Origin: Betaproteobacteria bacterium
Lineage (GTDB): Bacteria > Pseudomonadota > Gammaproteobacteria > Burkholderiales > Usitatibacteraceae
Assembly (NCBI GenBank): GCA_016791265.1
Contig: JAEUMY010000022.1
Location: 1 to 64,000, forward strand
DNA length: 64,000 nucleotides
Direction of reading: 5' to 3'
Every line of letters starts with the position of its first letter. Within the stretch, counting starts at the first letter, position 1. A program made the translations under genes and the position numbers. Below, piece by piece: positions 39,004 through 47,539 of the stretch. The notes under the pieces are model-generated. The model did not search any database. It was not told the origin of the DNA and saw nothing but the letters and a program-made list of their open reading frames with translations.

Positions 39004-41364
39004 CTACTTGATGCAAACTGCACGGACCTGCTTCATGTCCGTTAGACCCATCATCACTTTTTCCATGCCGTCCATCTTCAATGTGGACATGCCTTCATCG
39101 ACACATGTGACGAAGATATCCGCGACGCGGGCCTTTTCCTGCACGAGTTTTTTCACCGGGTCACTGGCGACCATCAATTCGTGCAGGCCCACCCGTCCTT
39201 TGTAGCCGCTACCACCGCAAGCATCGCATCCTTTGGCACGCATGAAGGTCAGCTTGCCGTCCTTGCCATACTCCTTCAGCCAGTAGTCATAGAGCTTCTT
39301 GGCCTCGCCTTGCGGGTCCTTTCGCCAAGGCTCAGTTTGGCGCAAATCAGTCGTGTACTCGTTCATGAATTGCTTCAGCTCTTCTCCGTCCGGCGTGTAA
39401 GCTTCCTTGCATGAGCCGCAAAGGCGCTTGGCCAAACGTTGGGCCAAAATTCCGATCAAAGCATCTGCGAAGTTGAAGGGGTCCATTCCCATGTCCAGAA
39501 GACGAATGATCGCTTCTGGCGCGGAGTTTGTGTGCAATGTGGCAAAAACCAGGTGCCCAGTGAGTGACGCTTCAATACCAATATGCGTGGTTTCAGCATC
39601 TCGCATCTCGCCAACCATGATGATGTCGGGATCTGCGCGCAGGAATGCTTTCATCACCGCAGCAAAGTCAATCACCTTCTTGTTGACCTGAACCTGCCGC
39701 AGTCCCTTCTGCGTGATTTCAACAGGGTCCTCCGCCGTCCAAATCTTCGTGTCAGGCGTATTCAGGTGCCCAAGCACCGAGTGCAAGGTTGTCGTCTTAC
39801 CTGAGCCTGTGGGACCGCAGACAAAGAACAAGCCGTAGGGCTTCGAAACAGCGGCGACGAGGGCTTCCCGGTTCTTGGTCGTAAGGCCAAGCTTTTCCAA
39901 TGGGATGGGCTCGCCCGCCGCGAGAATACGCATCACGACATCCTCGACACCGCCCGCGGTGGGAATGGTTGCAACGCGAAGCTCGATATCAAGCGGCCCG
40001 AACTTTTTGAACTTGATCTTGCCGTCCTGCGGCTTCCGCTTCTCGGAGATGTCCAGGTCGCACATGATCTTGAGTCGCGCTGAGAGCGCGCTTCGGTAGC
40101 TGGCAGGGACCTCGATATAAGGCGCCAGTGAGCCATCCTTCCGGAACCGGATGCCGGTCTTGTTCTTGCCGGGCATGGGCTCGATGTGGATATCCGAGGC
40201 GCCCTGATTGTAGGCGTCGATGATGATCTTGTTGACCAGTTTCACCAACTCGTTGTCGGCGGCGGCGGAGGCCTCGTCCGCGACATTTTCTCCACCAATG
40301 TCATCTGTGTCGTCAAGAATGCCGCTGATATCGATATCACTTCCATCCTCGGTGAAAAATTGACCGAGCGTGGAGACAAAGTCGCGCTGCGTACAGACCT
40401 TGTACTTGATCTTGGCTTTGGGGAAGACGTTCTCGACCATTCGCGAACTCTTGACCCGCTCAGGATCTGGCGAAATGACTATCAAGCCCTCCTTGGCATC
40501 TTCAATCGGAAGCCACTGATTGCCTTCGGCATAGTCTCGCTTGAGATTGCGCAAGAGATCGACTGGCTTGATTCGATCTTTCTTGAAGGGTTCGTACTCG
40601 GTGCCAAAATACTTGCCAAGCGCCGCGCCCAGCGCAGGCACCTTGACCTGGAACTCATCAATCAGAATGTCCTCGACGCTCTTGTTCTTGCGTCGCGCCG
40701 TGCGCGTGGCAAGCTCAAGCTCACCCTCGGATATAACGTTGTCGATGATGAGGTACTCGTACTTCGACTTGATCTGCCCAGGTATCTGTTGCCGCACTCG
40801 GAAGGCGATGGCAAGCGTCTTGGAAAGCTCAACCAAGCCTTCTTCAAACAACCCGGGAAAAGGTGTTCCTGATAGATGATTGATCACCTGAATGACGCCC
40901 AGGAGATCATTTCCTTCAGCCGCGACGATCGGAGCCACCATCATCTGCTTGGTCCGATAGCCGGTGCGCTGATCGACAGCCTTCAAAAATGAGAGATTGG
41001 GCGAATAGCTCTTCAGTTCGCTATCGTCGTAGACATCCTTGATGCTCATGAATCGCCGGTTCAGCGCGCAGCATCCGGCGATGCTGCTCTCCGACAGCGG
41101 CAACTTGATGTCTTTGAATGAATTCAGCCCAGACTTGACCTTCGAAACAATCGATTGACCGTCTTCGCTGACGGTGTAGATCGTCAGCCGATCAGCATCG
41201 AATAGCTGGCAGATGTCACGCGTGACATCCAGCATGATTTCGTCCACGTTTTGCGTGGAGTGAATGCGATTGGTCACTGCCTGCAACTTCTTCGAGAAGG
41301 CAAGCTTGGTGGTCATGTCGGCCACGTTGGCCGATCCTGGACGCTGTTCGGGCAATGCACTCAT
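39004..41364 (-). CDS. GAF-domain PilB/GspE-type secretion ATPase
   Basis: A 786-residue traffic ATPase with an extra N-terminal GAF domain (about 20-195; LLGVIQVINHLSG). It then has an MshEN/GSPII_E_N-like domain (about 205-345; a domain that binds cyclic di-GMP in some relatives) and the ATPase core: Walker A GPTGSGKTT, Asp box IWTAEDPVEI, Walker B MVGEMRDAETTHIGIEAS, and a four-cysteine zinc site (CGSCKE and CDACGGSGYKGR). It is not accompanied by pilC, pilD or pilT here. It could drive a type IV pilus or a related filament. The GAF fusion is unusual compared with standard PilB. Confidence 0.9.
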   Translation of the reverse strand: MSALPEQRPGSANVADMTTKLAFSKKLQAVTNRIHSTQNVDEIMLDVTRDICQLFDADRLTIYTVSEDGQSIVSKVKSGLNSFKDIKLPLSESSIAGCCALNRRFMSIKDVYDDSELKSYSPNLSFLKAVDQRTGYRTKQMMVAPIVAAEGNDLLGVIQVINHLSGTPFPGLFEEGLVELSKTLAIAFRVRQQIPGQIKSKYEYLIIDNVISEGELELATRTARRKNKSVEDILIDEFQVKVPALGAALGKYFGTEYEPFKKDRIKPVDLLRNLKRDYAEGNQWLPIEDAKEGLIVISPDPERVKSSRMVENVFPKAKIKYKVCTQRDFVSTLGQFFTEDGSDIDISGILDDTDDIGGENVADEASAAADNELVKLVNKIIIDAYNQGASDIHIEPMPGKNKTGIRFRKDGSLAPYIEVPASYRSALSARLKIMCDLDISEKRKPQDGKIKFKKFGPLDIELRVATIPTAGGVEDVVMRILAAGEPIPLEKLGLTTKNREALVAAVSKPYGLFFVCGPTGSGKTTTLHSVLGHLNTPDTKIWTAEDPVEITQKGLRQVQVNKKVIDFAAVMKAFLRADPDIIMVGEMRDAETTHIGIEASLTGHLVFATLHTNSAPEAIIRLLDMGMDPFNFADALIGILAQRLAKRLCGSCKEAYTPDGEELKQFMNEYTTDLRQTEPWRKDPQGEAKKLYDYWLKEYGKDGKLTFMRAKGCDACGGSGYKGRVGLHELMVASDPVKKLVQEKARVADIFVTCVDEGMSTLKMDGMEKVMMGLTDMKQVRAVCIK

Positions 41365-41511
41365 GGTCTGTTCACCTGTTCCCGTCTGTTCTCTGCGCGG
41401 GTCGAGCCGCCAATCATCCTCAACGTACGGCCGACCGTCTCAGGCCTTCACGCTCATTGTATTTTCTTGTCTATCCGCTGCCAACGCAATCTTCCGGGCC
41501 AACCCTTAAGC

Positions 41512-41549
41512 AAAAACGGCCAGCGCTGATCGACAGGCTGGCCGTTTTT
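41512..41549 (-). terminator. Hairpin terminator of the FHA/PP2C transcript
   Basis: Perfect 13-bp arms AAAAACGGCCAGC (41512-41524) and GCTGGCCGTTTTT (41537-41549) with a 12-nt loop. On the minus strand the hairpin ends in a run of T. It lies between the FHA gene and the GAF-PilB gene, so the two probably form separate transcripts. Confidence 0.8.
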
Positions 41550-41572
41550 GGCATTCCGCCGCAATAGCCTGA

Positions 41573-42340
41573 TCAGGGCTTGTAAAAGAACTCCATTTTC
41601 ACACCCGCGATCTCGATCAGGTCATGGTCGTTCAACTGATGTGCCTGCGGGCCAAGGGGCGCACCGTTCAGCGTTGGGAAGCTGGCACCCTCGACGTGGG
41701 TAATGAAATACCCCGTGGGGCGGCGCGTGATGACTGCGACCTGCGTGCCGGGCTTACCGATGGTCGTGAGGTTCTTGGTGAGATCCAACGTGCGCCCAGC
41801 GGCGGCACCGGAAAGCACCTGGATCGCGCCTTCTCTGCCGCCCGCTGTGGGTGCCGCCGCCGGCGCGGCGGGTGCGGCAGCGGGCGGGGGTGCAGTGGGC
41901 CGTTGGGATTGAGTGTCGACAGGCGAGGCGGCCGCCGGTGTTGCGGCGGGTGCCGCCGGTGCGGCAGCAGGCGCTGGAGCCGGCGCAGGCGCAGCCGACG
42001 GCTTCCTGATGATCATGGTCTTTTCGAAATCCGCTGAGGCGGCCGCCGCAGGCGCATCATTAAAGTACTTGAGCTTGTGCTTGCCGATTTCGATCACATC
42101 GTTATGCTGAAGGAAGTGCTTCTTGATCGGCTTGCCATTGACCAGAGTGCCGTTGGTGCTGTTGAGGTCTTCGATAAACGAATCGTTCAGGATCGTGATG
42201 ATCGCGGCGTGCTCGCCTGAAACGGCGAGGTTGTCGACCGGAATGTCATTGTGGGGCTTGCGGCCGACGGTGATCCGCTCCTTGGTGAGCGGAACCTCCC
42301 GGAGGACTGTGCCATCAACGCTGAGGATAAGTTTTGCCAT
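41573..42340 (-). CDS. Double FHA domain protein
   Basis: A 255-residue protein with two FHA phosphothreonine-binding domains. The first (about 20-90) shows ITVGRKPHNDIPVDNLAVSGEHAAI and LNSTNGTLVNGKPI with all key residues (G-R, S-G-x-H, N-G). The second (about 175-255; LTKNLTTIGKPGTQVAVITR) has lost the S-x-x-H pattern and may not bind phosphate. A linker of about 60 residues made of alanine and proline lies between. It is in an operon with the PP2C phosphatase upstream (51 bp), and together they form a Ser/Thr phosphorylation readout. No kinase is visible in the window. Confidence 0.9.
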   Translation of the reverse strand: MAKLILSVDGTVLREVPLTKERITVGRKPHNDIPVDNLAVSGEHAAIITILNDSFIEDLNSTNGTLVNGKPIKKHFLQHNDVIEIGKHKLKYFNDAPAAAASADFEKTMIIRKPSAAPAPAPAPAAAPAAPAATPAAASPVDTQSQRPTAPPPAAAPAAPAAAPTAGGREGAIQVLSGAAAGRTLDLTKNLTTIGKPGTQVAVITRRPTGYFITHVEGASFPTLNGAPLGPQAHQLNDHDLIEIAGVKMEFFYKP

Positions 42341-42391
42341 GGCTTTTGATCCCTGAATGTACTTTGCGTGGCTCGTGGCCGAATGCTTGTG

Positions 42392-43228
42392 TCAAGAAAA
42401 CAGTGATTTGAGACGGGCCAACCAGCCACGCTCCACGGCGAAGCTGGACAGCACCTTCACCATGATGACCGAGACATTATCACGGCCACCATTGTCATTT
42501 GCGGACTGAATGAGCTGCTGGGCGGTCAAGTCAAGATTGGAACGCAGCGCGATGAGCGTCATCTGGATTTCCTCGTCCTCGATCATGTCGTTGAGACCGT
42601 CGGAACACAGCAAATACACATCACTCGGCTGGGATTCATAAATGTGGAACTCTGGTTCCACCTCGGGATCAATTCCAAGCGCCTTCGTCACCAGATTCTT
42701 GTTGTGTGACAGCCTCGCATCTTCCTTTGAGATCAGTCCCGAATCGATTTGCTCCTGTAGCAAAGAGTGATCTCGGGTGACCTGCTCCAACACATCTCCG
42801 CGCATGCGATACAGCCTCGAATCGCCAATGTGCGCAACCGCCATGTAGTTGTCGTAGAACACGCATACGACCAACGTCGTACCCATGCCGGCGCACTGCG
42901 GATCTTTTTGCGCCGCATCAAAAATGGCGCTGTTGGCCTTGGCAATTTGGGCCTTCACGACCCTTTCACAGAGTGCCATCGTCTGGCTTCGGTCGAGCTT
43001 ACCCAGTTCCTTGATGCGCCACTCGTTCGACAGCCCTTCGGCGATGAGGCTTGTCGCCATGCCGCTCGCCACTTCGCCCGCGTTGTAGCCGCCCATGCCG
43101 TCAGCCAGCACGACGACGCCCAGCTCCGGTCGGGACTCGACACAATCTTCATTATGCGACCGTACCCTGCCCGGATCAGTCTTCGAAACGATTTGTAGAG
43201 CCTGCGCCAGTGCCACACCGCCTCCCAC
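42392..43228 (-). CDS. PP2C-family Ser/Thr phosphatase
   Basis: A PP2C/PPM phosphatase of about 278 residues. Metal-binding and catalytic motifs are in order: GRVRSHNEDCV, VVLADGMGGYNAGEVAS, VAHIGDSRLYRMR, VYLLCSDGLNDMI and GGRDNVSVIMV. It would remove phosphate from threonine or serine residues and is coupled to the FHA protein. The first codon is uncertain: GTG at 43228 or a second in-frame GTG at 43216, both just before ALAQALQIVSKTDPGR. It is divergent from aceE across a 293-bp spacer. Confidence 0.92.
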   Translation of the reverse strand: MGGGVALAQALQIVSKTDPGRVRSHNEDCVESRPELGVVVLADGMGGYNAGEVASGMATSLIAEGLSNEWRIKELGKLDRSQTMALCERVVKAQIAKANSAIFDAAQKDPQCAGMGTTLVVCVFYDNYMAVAHIGDSRLYRMRGDVLEQVTRDHSLLQEQIDSGLISKEDARLSHNKNLVTKALGIDPEVEPEFHIYESQPSDVYLLCSDGLNDMIEDEEIQMTLIALRSNLDLTAQQLIQSANDNGGRDNVSVIMVKVLSSFAVERGWLARLKSLFS

Positions 43229-43315
43229 GGCAATTCAAAGCACACCCGCTTATCTTTTTGCCTCCCGATTGACACAAACGCTGTGCATCGGTGCAAAAGT
43301 CCGCATTTATAATAA

Positions 43316-43334
43316 CTTAAAAAACTTTTTTAAG
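43316..43334. repeat. AT-rich perfect inverted repeat
   Basis: Arms CTTAAAAAA and TTTTTTAAG flank a single C, in the 293-bp spacer between the PP2C gene and aceE. A TATAAT sits just before it (43308-43313) without a good -35. It could be a regulator site or a cruciform-prone segment. The remainder of the spacer shows no gene. Confidence 0.6.
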
Positions 43335-43521
43335 AAACAATTCAGGTTTTGGGTGAGGGATTCCGCGAGGCAACGCCCCGAAATTCAAAAATCAAGAAAA
43401 ATCATAGCCTTGCTCCCCGGCACGGGGAAGCGTCGCGGAAAGATGGCAAAATGCGTTGGACTCGCCCCCAGAGCGAGCAGATCCCCATTCAGGCCTGCCG
43501 GCAGACTCGAGAGGAACACCC

Positions 43522-46194
43522 ATGGACCGCCCCATTTTCACGCAACAGGACATCGATCCGCAGGAAACTCGTGAATGGCTCGATTCACTTGAATCGGTTC
43601 TGGACGCGGAAGGTCCGGAGCGCGCTCACTTCCTGCTCGAGCAACTGGTGGACAAGGCGCGCCGTTCCGGGGCTTTCTTGCCCTACAGCGCCAACACGGC
43701 GTACATCAATTCCATCCCGCCCGCGTCCGAAGACTTGCTGCCCGGCGACCAGGAGCTTGAGCATCGCATTCGCGCCCTGGTCCGATGGAACGCGATCGCC
43801 ATGGTGCTCCGCGCCAATAAAGAAAGCTCTGATCTGGGCGGCCACATAGCCAGCTTTCAGTCGGCGGCGACCCTCTATGACGTAGGCTTCGATCACTTCT
43901 GGCATGCCCCCTCCGCTACGCATGGTGGAGACATGGTTTTCATCCAAGGTCATTCCGCGCCGGGTGTTTATGCGCGCGCCTACCTTGAAGGCCGGTTGAC
44001 GGAAGAGCAGCTCGAGAACTTCCGCCGCGAGGTGGATGGCAAGGGCATCTCTTCCTACCCACATCCTTGGCTCATGCCGGATTTCTGGCAGTTCCCGACC
44101 GTGTCGATGGGCCTCGGGCCGCTGCAGGCAATCTACCAAGCGCGCTTCATGAAGTACCTGCATGACCGGGGCATTCTGAACACCGAAGGCCGCAAGGTGT
44201 GGGCGTTCATGGGCGATGGTGAGATGGATGAACCGGAATCACTTGGCGCGATCGCGTTGGCGGCGCGCGAAGGCTTGGACAATCTCATCTTCGTTGTCAA
44301 TTGCAACCTGCAGCGTCTCGACGGACCGGTGCGCGGCAACGGCAAGATTATTCAGGAACTTGAAGGCGACTTCCGCGGCGCCGGCTGGAACGTCGTCAAG
44401 GTGATCTGGGGACGCTACTGGGATCCGCTGCTCGCCAAGGACCGCGACGGCTTGCTGCAAAGGCGCATGATGGAAGCGGTGGATGGTGAGTACCAGAACT
44501 TCAAGGCGCGCGATGGCGCCTATGTTCGCGAGCACTTCTTTGGCAAGTATCCGGAGCTGAAGCAGATGGTCGCATCCATGTCCGACGAGGACATCTGGCG
44601 CCTCAACCGGGGCGGTCATGATCCATACAAGGTGTACGCCGCCTATTCGGCCGCAGTGAAACACAAAGGGCAACCCACCGTGATCCTGGCCAAGACGGTG
44701 AAGGGCTACGGCATGGGACGCGCTGGTGAGGGTCAGAACATCACCCACCAGCAAAAGAAGATGGATCTCGCATCACTGAAGCAGTTTCGCGACCGCTTCA
44801 ACGTGCCGGTGGCTGACGATGTCATCGCCGAGACACCCTTCTACAAGCCGCCTGAAGACAGTGCCGAGATGCAGTACCTCAAAGCCGCGCGTGCAGCGCT
44901 CGGCGGCTCCCTGCCTGTGCGGCACACCAACATTCCACCACTGAAGGTGCCCGAGTTGTCGTTCTTTGACGCGTTGCTGAAAAGCACCGAGGAACGGGAG
45001 ATTTCGACAACCATGGCATTCGTTCGCGCCTTCACCGCCCTCACGCGTGACAAGGAGCTGGGGCCGCGACTCGTGCCCATCGTGGCCGATGAATCTCGCA
45101 CCTTTGGCATGGAAGGCCTGTTTCGCCAACTCGGCATCTACTCGTCGGTCGGACAATTGTACGAACCTGTCGATGCTGGCGAACTGATGTTCTACAAGGA
45201 AGACAAGGCGGGGCAGATCCTGCAGGAAGGCATCAACGAGGCTGGCGCGTTCTGCTCCTGGATGGCTGCGGGCACCAGCTACGCCAACCACGGCCAGCAC
45301 ATGATCCCGTTCTTCATCTTCTATTCGATGTTCGGCTTCCAACGAATCGGCGATCTGGCGTGGGCGGCTGGCGACATGCAGGCGCGTGGATTCCTGCTGG
45401 GCGGCACGTCGGGCCGCACCACGCTGAACGGCGAAGGCTTGCAGCATGAGGATGGCCACAGCCACCTCATGTCCTCCACCATTCCCAATTGCATCTCCTA
45501 CGATCCGACGTTCAGCTACGAACTCGCGGTCATCATGCATGATGGCCTGAAGCGCATGTACGAGAAGATGGAGCCCATCTTCTACTACATCACCGTGATG
45601 AACGAGAACTACACCCACCCGGCCATGCCCAAGGGAGCCGAGGAAGGGATTCTCAAGGGGATGTACCTCTTCCGCGAAGGCCCGGATGCGAAGAAGCCGC
45701 GCGTGCAGCTCATGGGCTCGGGGACGATTTTCCGTGAAGTCATCGCCGCATCCGAGCTGCTGGAACTGGACTGGGGCGTCGCCTCGGATATTTGGAGCGC
45801 GACTTCATTCACCGAGCTGCGCCGCGATGGCATGGCGGCTGAACGCTGGAACCTGTTGCATCCCGACGCCGCGCCGAAGTCCTGCCATGTCGCGGACTGC
45901 CTTAAAGGGCGCAAGGGACCCGCCGTGGCGGCCACTGACTACATGCGAATATTCGCTGAGCAGATTCGCCCCTATATGGGCGATCGCCGCTACGTCACGT
46001 TGGGCACCGATGGTTTCGGCCGCTCCGACACGCGTAAGCAACTGCGCAAGTTCTTTGAGGTCAACCGCTACTACGTCGTGGTCGCCGCATTGAAGGCGCT
46101 GGCCGAGGAAGGTCAGGTAACGATGAAGACGGTGAGTGAAGCCATCAAGAAGTACGGCATCGACCCGGAAAAGCCGGCGCCCTGGACGGTCTGA
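43522..46194 (+). CDS. aceE: Pyruvate dehydrogenase E1 component
   Basis: AceE is the thiamine-diphosphate enzyme that decarboxylates pyruvate and acetylates the E2 lipoyl group. The ATG at 43522 gives 890 residues starting MDRPIFTQQDIDPQETREWL, the homodimeric E1 type of proteobacteria. The ThDP motif is GDGEMDEPESLGA ... NCNLQRLDGPVRGN, and the transketolase core continues with VPIVADESRTFGMEGLFRQ. A palindrome copy near the C-terminus encodes RIFA in YMRIFAEQIRPY, a variable stretch. It is the first gene of aceE-aceF-lpdA. No pdhR regulator is adjacent. Confidence 0.97.
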   Translation: MDRPIFTQQDIDPQETREWLDSLESVLDAEGPERAHFLLEQLVDKARRSGAFLPYSANTAYINSIPPASEDLLPGDQELEHRIRALVRWNAIAMVLRANKESSDLGGHIASFQSAATLYDVGFDHFWHAPSATHGGDMVFIQGHSAPGVYARAYLEGRLTEEQLENFRREVDGKGISSYPHPWLMPDFWQFPTVSMGLGPLQAIYQARFMKYLHDRGILNTEGRKVWAFMGDGEMDEPESLGAIALAAREGLDNLIFVVNCNLQRLDGPVRGNGKIIQELEGDFRGAGWNVVKVIWGRYWDPLLAKDRDGLLQRRMMEAVDGEYQNFKARDGAYVREHFFGKYPELKQMVASMSDEDIWRLNRGGHDPYKVYAAYSAAVKHKGQPTVILAKTVKGYGMGRAGEGQNITHQQKKMDLASLKQFRDRFNVPVADDVIAETPFYKPPEDSAEMQYLKAARAALGGSLPVRHTNIPPLKVPELSFFDALLKSTEEREISTTMAFVRAFTALTRDKELGPRLVPIVADESRTFGMEGLFRQLGIYSSVGQLYEPVDAGELMFYKEDKAGQILQEGINEAGAFCSWMAAGTSYANHGQHMIPFFIFYSMFGFQRIGDLAWAAGDMQARGFLLGGTSGRTTLNGEGLQHEDGHSHLMSSTIPNCISYDPTFSYELAVIMHDGLKRMYEKMEPIFYYITVMNENYTHPAMPKGAEEGILKGMYLFREGPDAKKPRVQLMGSGTIFREVIAASELLELDWGVASDIWSATSFTELRRDGMAAERWNLLHPDAAPKSCHVADCLKGRKGPAVAATDYMRIFAEQIRPYMGDRRYVTLGTDGFGRSDTRKQLRKFFEVNRYYVVVAALKALAEEGQVTMKTVSEAIKKYGIDPEKPAPWTV
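45945..45956. repeat. GCGAATATTCGC palindrome, in aceE
   Basis: Exact copy, read as MRIFAE, the first exact copy after a 16.3-kb gap. Confidence 0.95.
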
Positions 46195-46236
46195 TTCACA
46201 CCTTCAAACCCATAAGAATTCGAAAGGAGATTGGGC

Positions 46237-47529
46237 GTGTCCAATCTGGTTGAAGTCAAAGTGCCCGACATCGGCGATTTCAAGGATGTCGAGATCATCG
46301 AGGTGTACGTCAAACCCGGCGACACCATCAAGAAGGAAGACTCGCTCATCGCGCTGGAATCGGATAAGGCCACCATGGAGGTGCCCTCGTCCCACAATGG
46401 TGTGGTGAGGGAAATCAAGGTCAAGGTTGGCGACAAGATTTCTGAAGGCGCCGTCGTGTTGCTGGTTGAGGCCAGCGATGCCGCAGCGTCGGCAAAGGCG
46501 GCGCCGGCGCCCGCCCCGAGCCCCGCGGAAGCGCCTACGCCTGCGTCAGCCCCCAAACCAGCAACAGCACCGGCAACGGCTGCTCCCGTGGCGGCATCCG
46601 CGCCTGCGCCTCGTGAACACGGCGGCGCCCTGCCTCACGCCTCCCCATCCGTACGGGCATTTGCCCGCGAGCTGGGTGTTGATCTTTCCAAAGTGAAAGG
46701 GAGCGCGCCCAAGGGCCGCATCATCAAAGAGGATGTGCAAGGGTATGTGAAAGCGGAGCTTGCGAAACCGAAAGGCGGCTCTGGCGGCGCGTTCTCGTTC
46801 CCGGAAATGCCCGCAGTGGACTTCACCAAGTTCGGCGAGATTGAAACCCGCGCACTTTCGCGCATCAAGAAGCTCTCCGGCGCCAACCTGCATCGCAATT
46901 GGGTGGGCATTCCGCACGTCACCCAGCATGACGAAGCCGACATCACCGATGCCGATGCCTTCCGCGTCAAAACCAACGAGGAGATCGCCAAGAGTGGCGT
47001 CAAACTTACCATGCTGGCTTTCCTCATCAAGGCCAGCGTTGCAACGCTGAAGAAGTACCCGGAATTCAATGCCTCGCTGGAGCCGGGTGGTGAAAACCTC
47101 GTGTTGAAGAAATATTTCAACGTCGGCTTCGCGGCCGACACGCCCAACGGCCTGGTGGTGCCGGTCATCAAGGATGCCGACAAAAAGTCGATCATCGAAA
47201 TCGCCAAGGAAACGAGCGAGCTTGCAGCCAAGGCGCGCGATGGCAAGTTGTCGCCCTCGGAAATGCAGGGCGGTTGCTTCTCCATTTCGAGCTTGGGCGG
47301 CATCGGTGGCAGCTTCTTCACGCCCATCATCAATGCCCCCGAGGTCGCCATCCTGGGCGTGTCCAAGTCCAGCATGAAGCCGGTTTGGAGTGGCAAGGAC
47401 TTCACGCCGCGCCTGATCTGCCCACTCTCGCTGTCCTATGACCATCGCGTCATTGATGGCGCGTCGGCGGCGCGCTTCATCACGCATTTATCCGGTCTCA
47501 TGGCCGACATCCGCAAGCTGGTGCTTTAA
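46237..47529 (+). CDS. aceF: Pyruvate dehydrogenase E2, dihydrolipoyl acetyltransferase
   Basis: A 430-residue E2 started by GTG at 46237, which has AGGAGA seven bases upstream. It has one lipoyl domain (about 1-75; modified lysine in ESDKATMEVP), an alanine/proline linker (80-130), a peripheral-subunit-binding domain (PSVRAFARELGVDLSKVKGS) and the catalytic domain with DHRVIDGASAARF. Most relatives of this type have one to three lipoyl domains; the single one here is supplemented by another at the N-terminus of LpdA. The DNA encoding its lipoyl domain is nearly identical to that in lpdA. Confidence 0.96.
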   Translation: MSNLVEVKVPDIGDFKDVEIIEVYVKPGDTIKKEDSLIALESDKATMEVPSSHNGVVREIKVKVGDKISEGAVVLLVEASDAAASAKAAPAPAPSPAEAPTPASAPKPATAPATAAPVAASAPAPREHGGALPHASPSVRAFARELGVDLSKVKGSAPKGRIIKEDVQGYVKAELAKPKGGSGGAFSFPEMPAVDFTKFGEIETRALSRIKKLSGANLHRNWVGIPHVTQHDEADITDADAFRVKTNEEIAKSGVKLTMLAFLIKASVATLKKYPEFNASLEPGGENLVLKKYFNVGFAADTPNGLVVPVIKDADKKSIIEIAKETSELAAKARDGKLSPSEMQGGCFSISSLGGIGGSFFTPIINAPEVAILGVSKSSMKPVWSGKDFTPRLICPLSLSYDHRVIDGASAARFITHLSGLMADIRKLVL

Positions 47530-47539
47530 GGGGACCCTC

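Noticed and set aside
43269-43297. aceE promoter at TTGACA 43269-43274
   Set aside because: The -35 is perfect but the hexamer 17 bp downstream (TGCAAA) is poor, and the nearby TATAAT is too far away for the same promoter.
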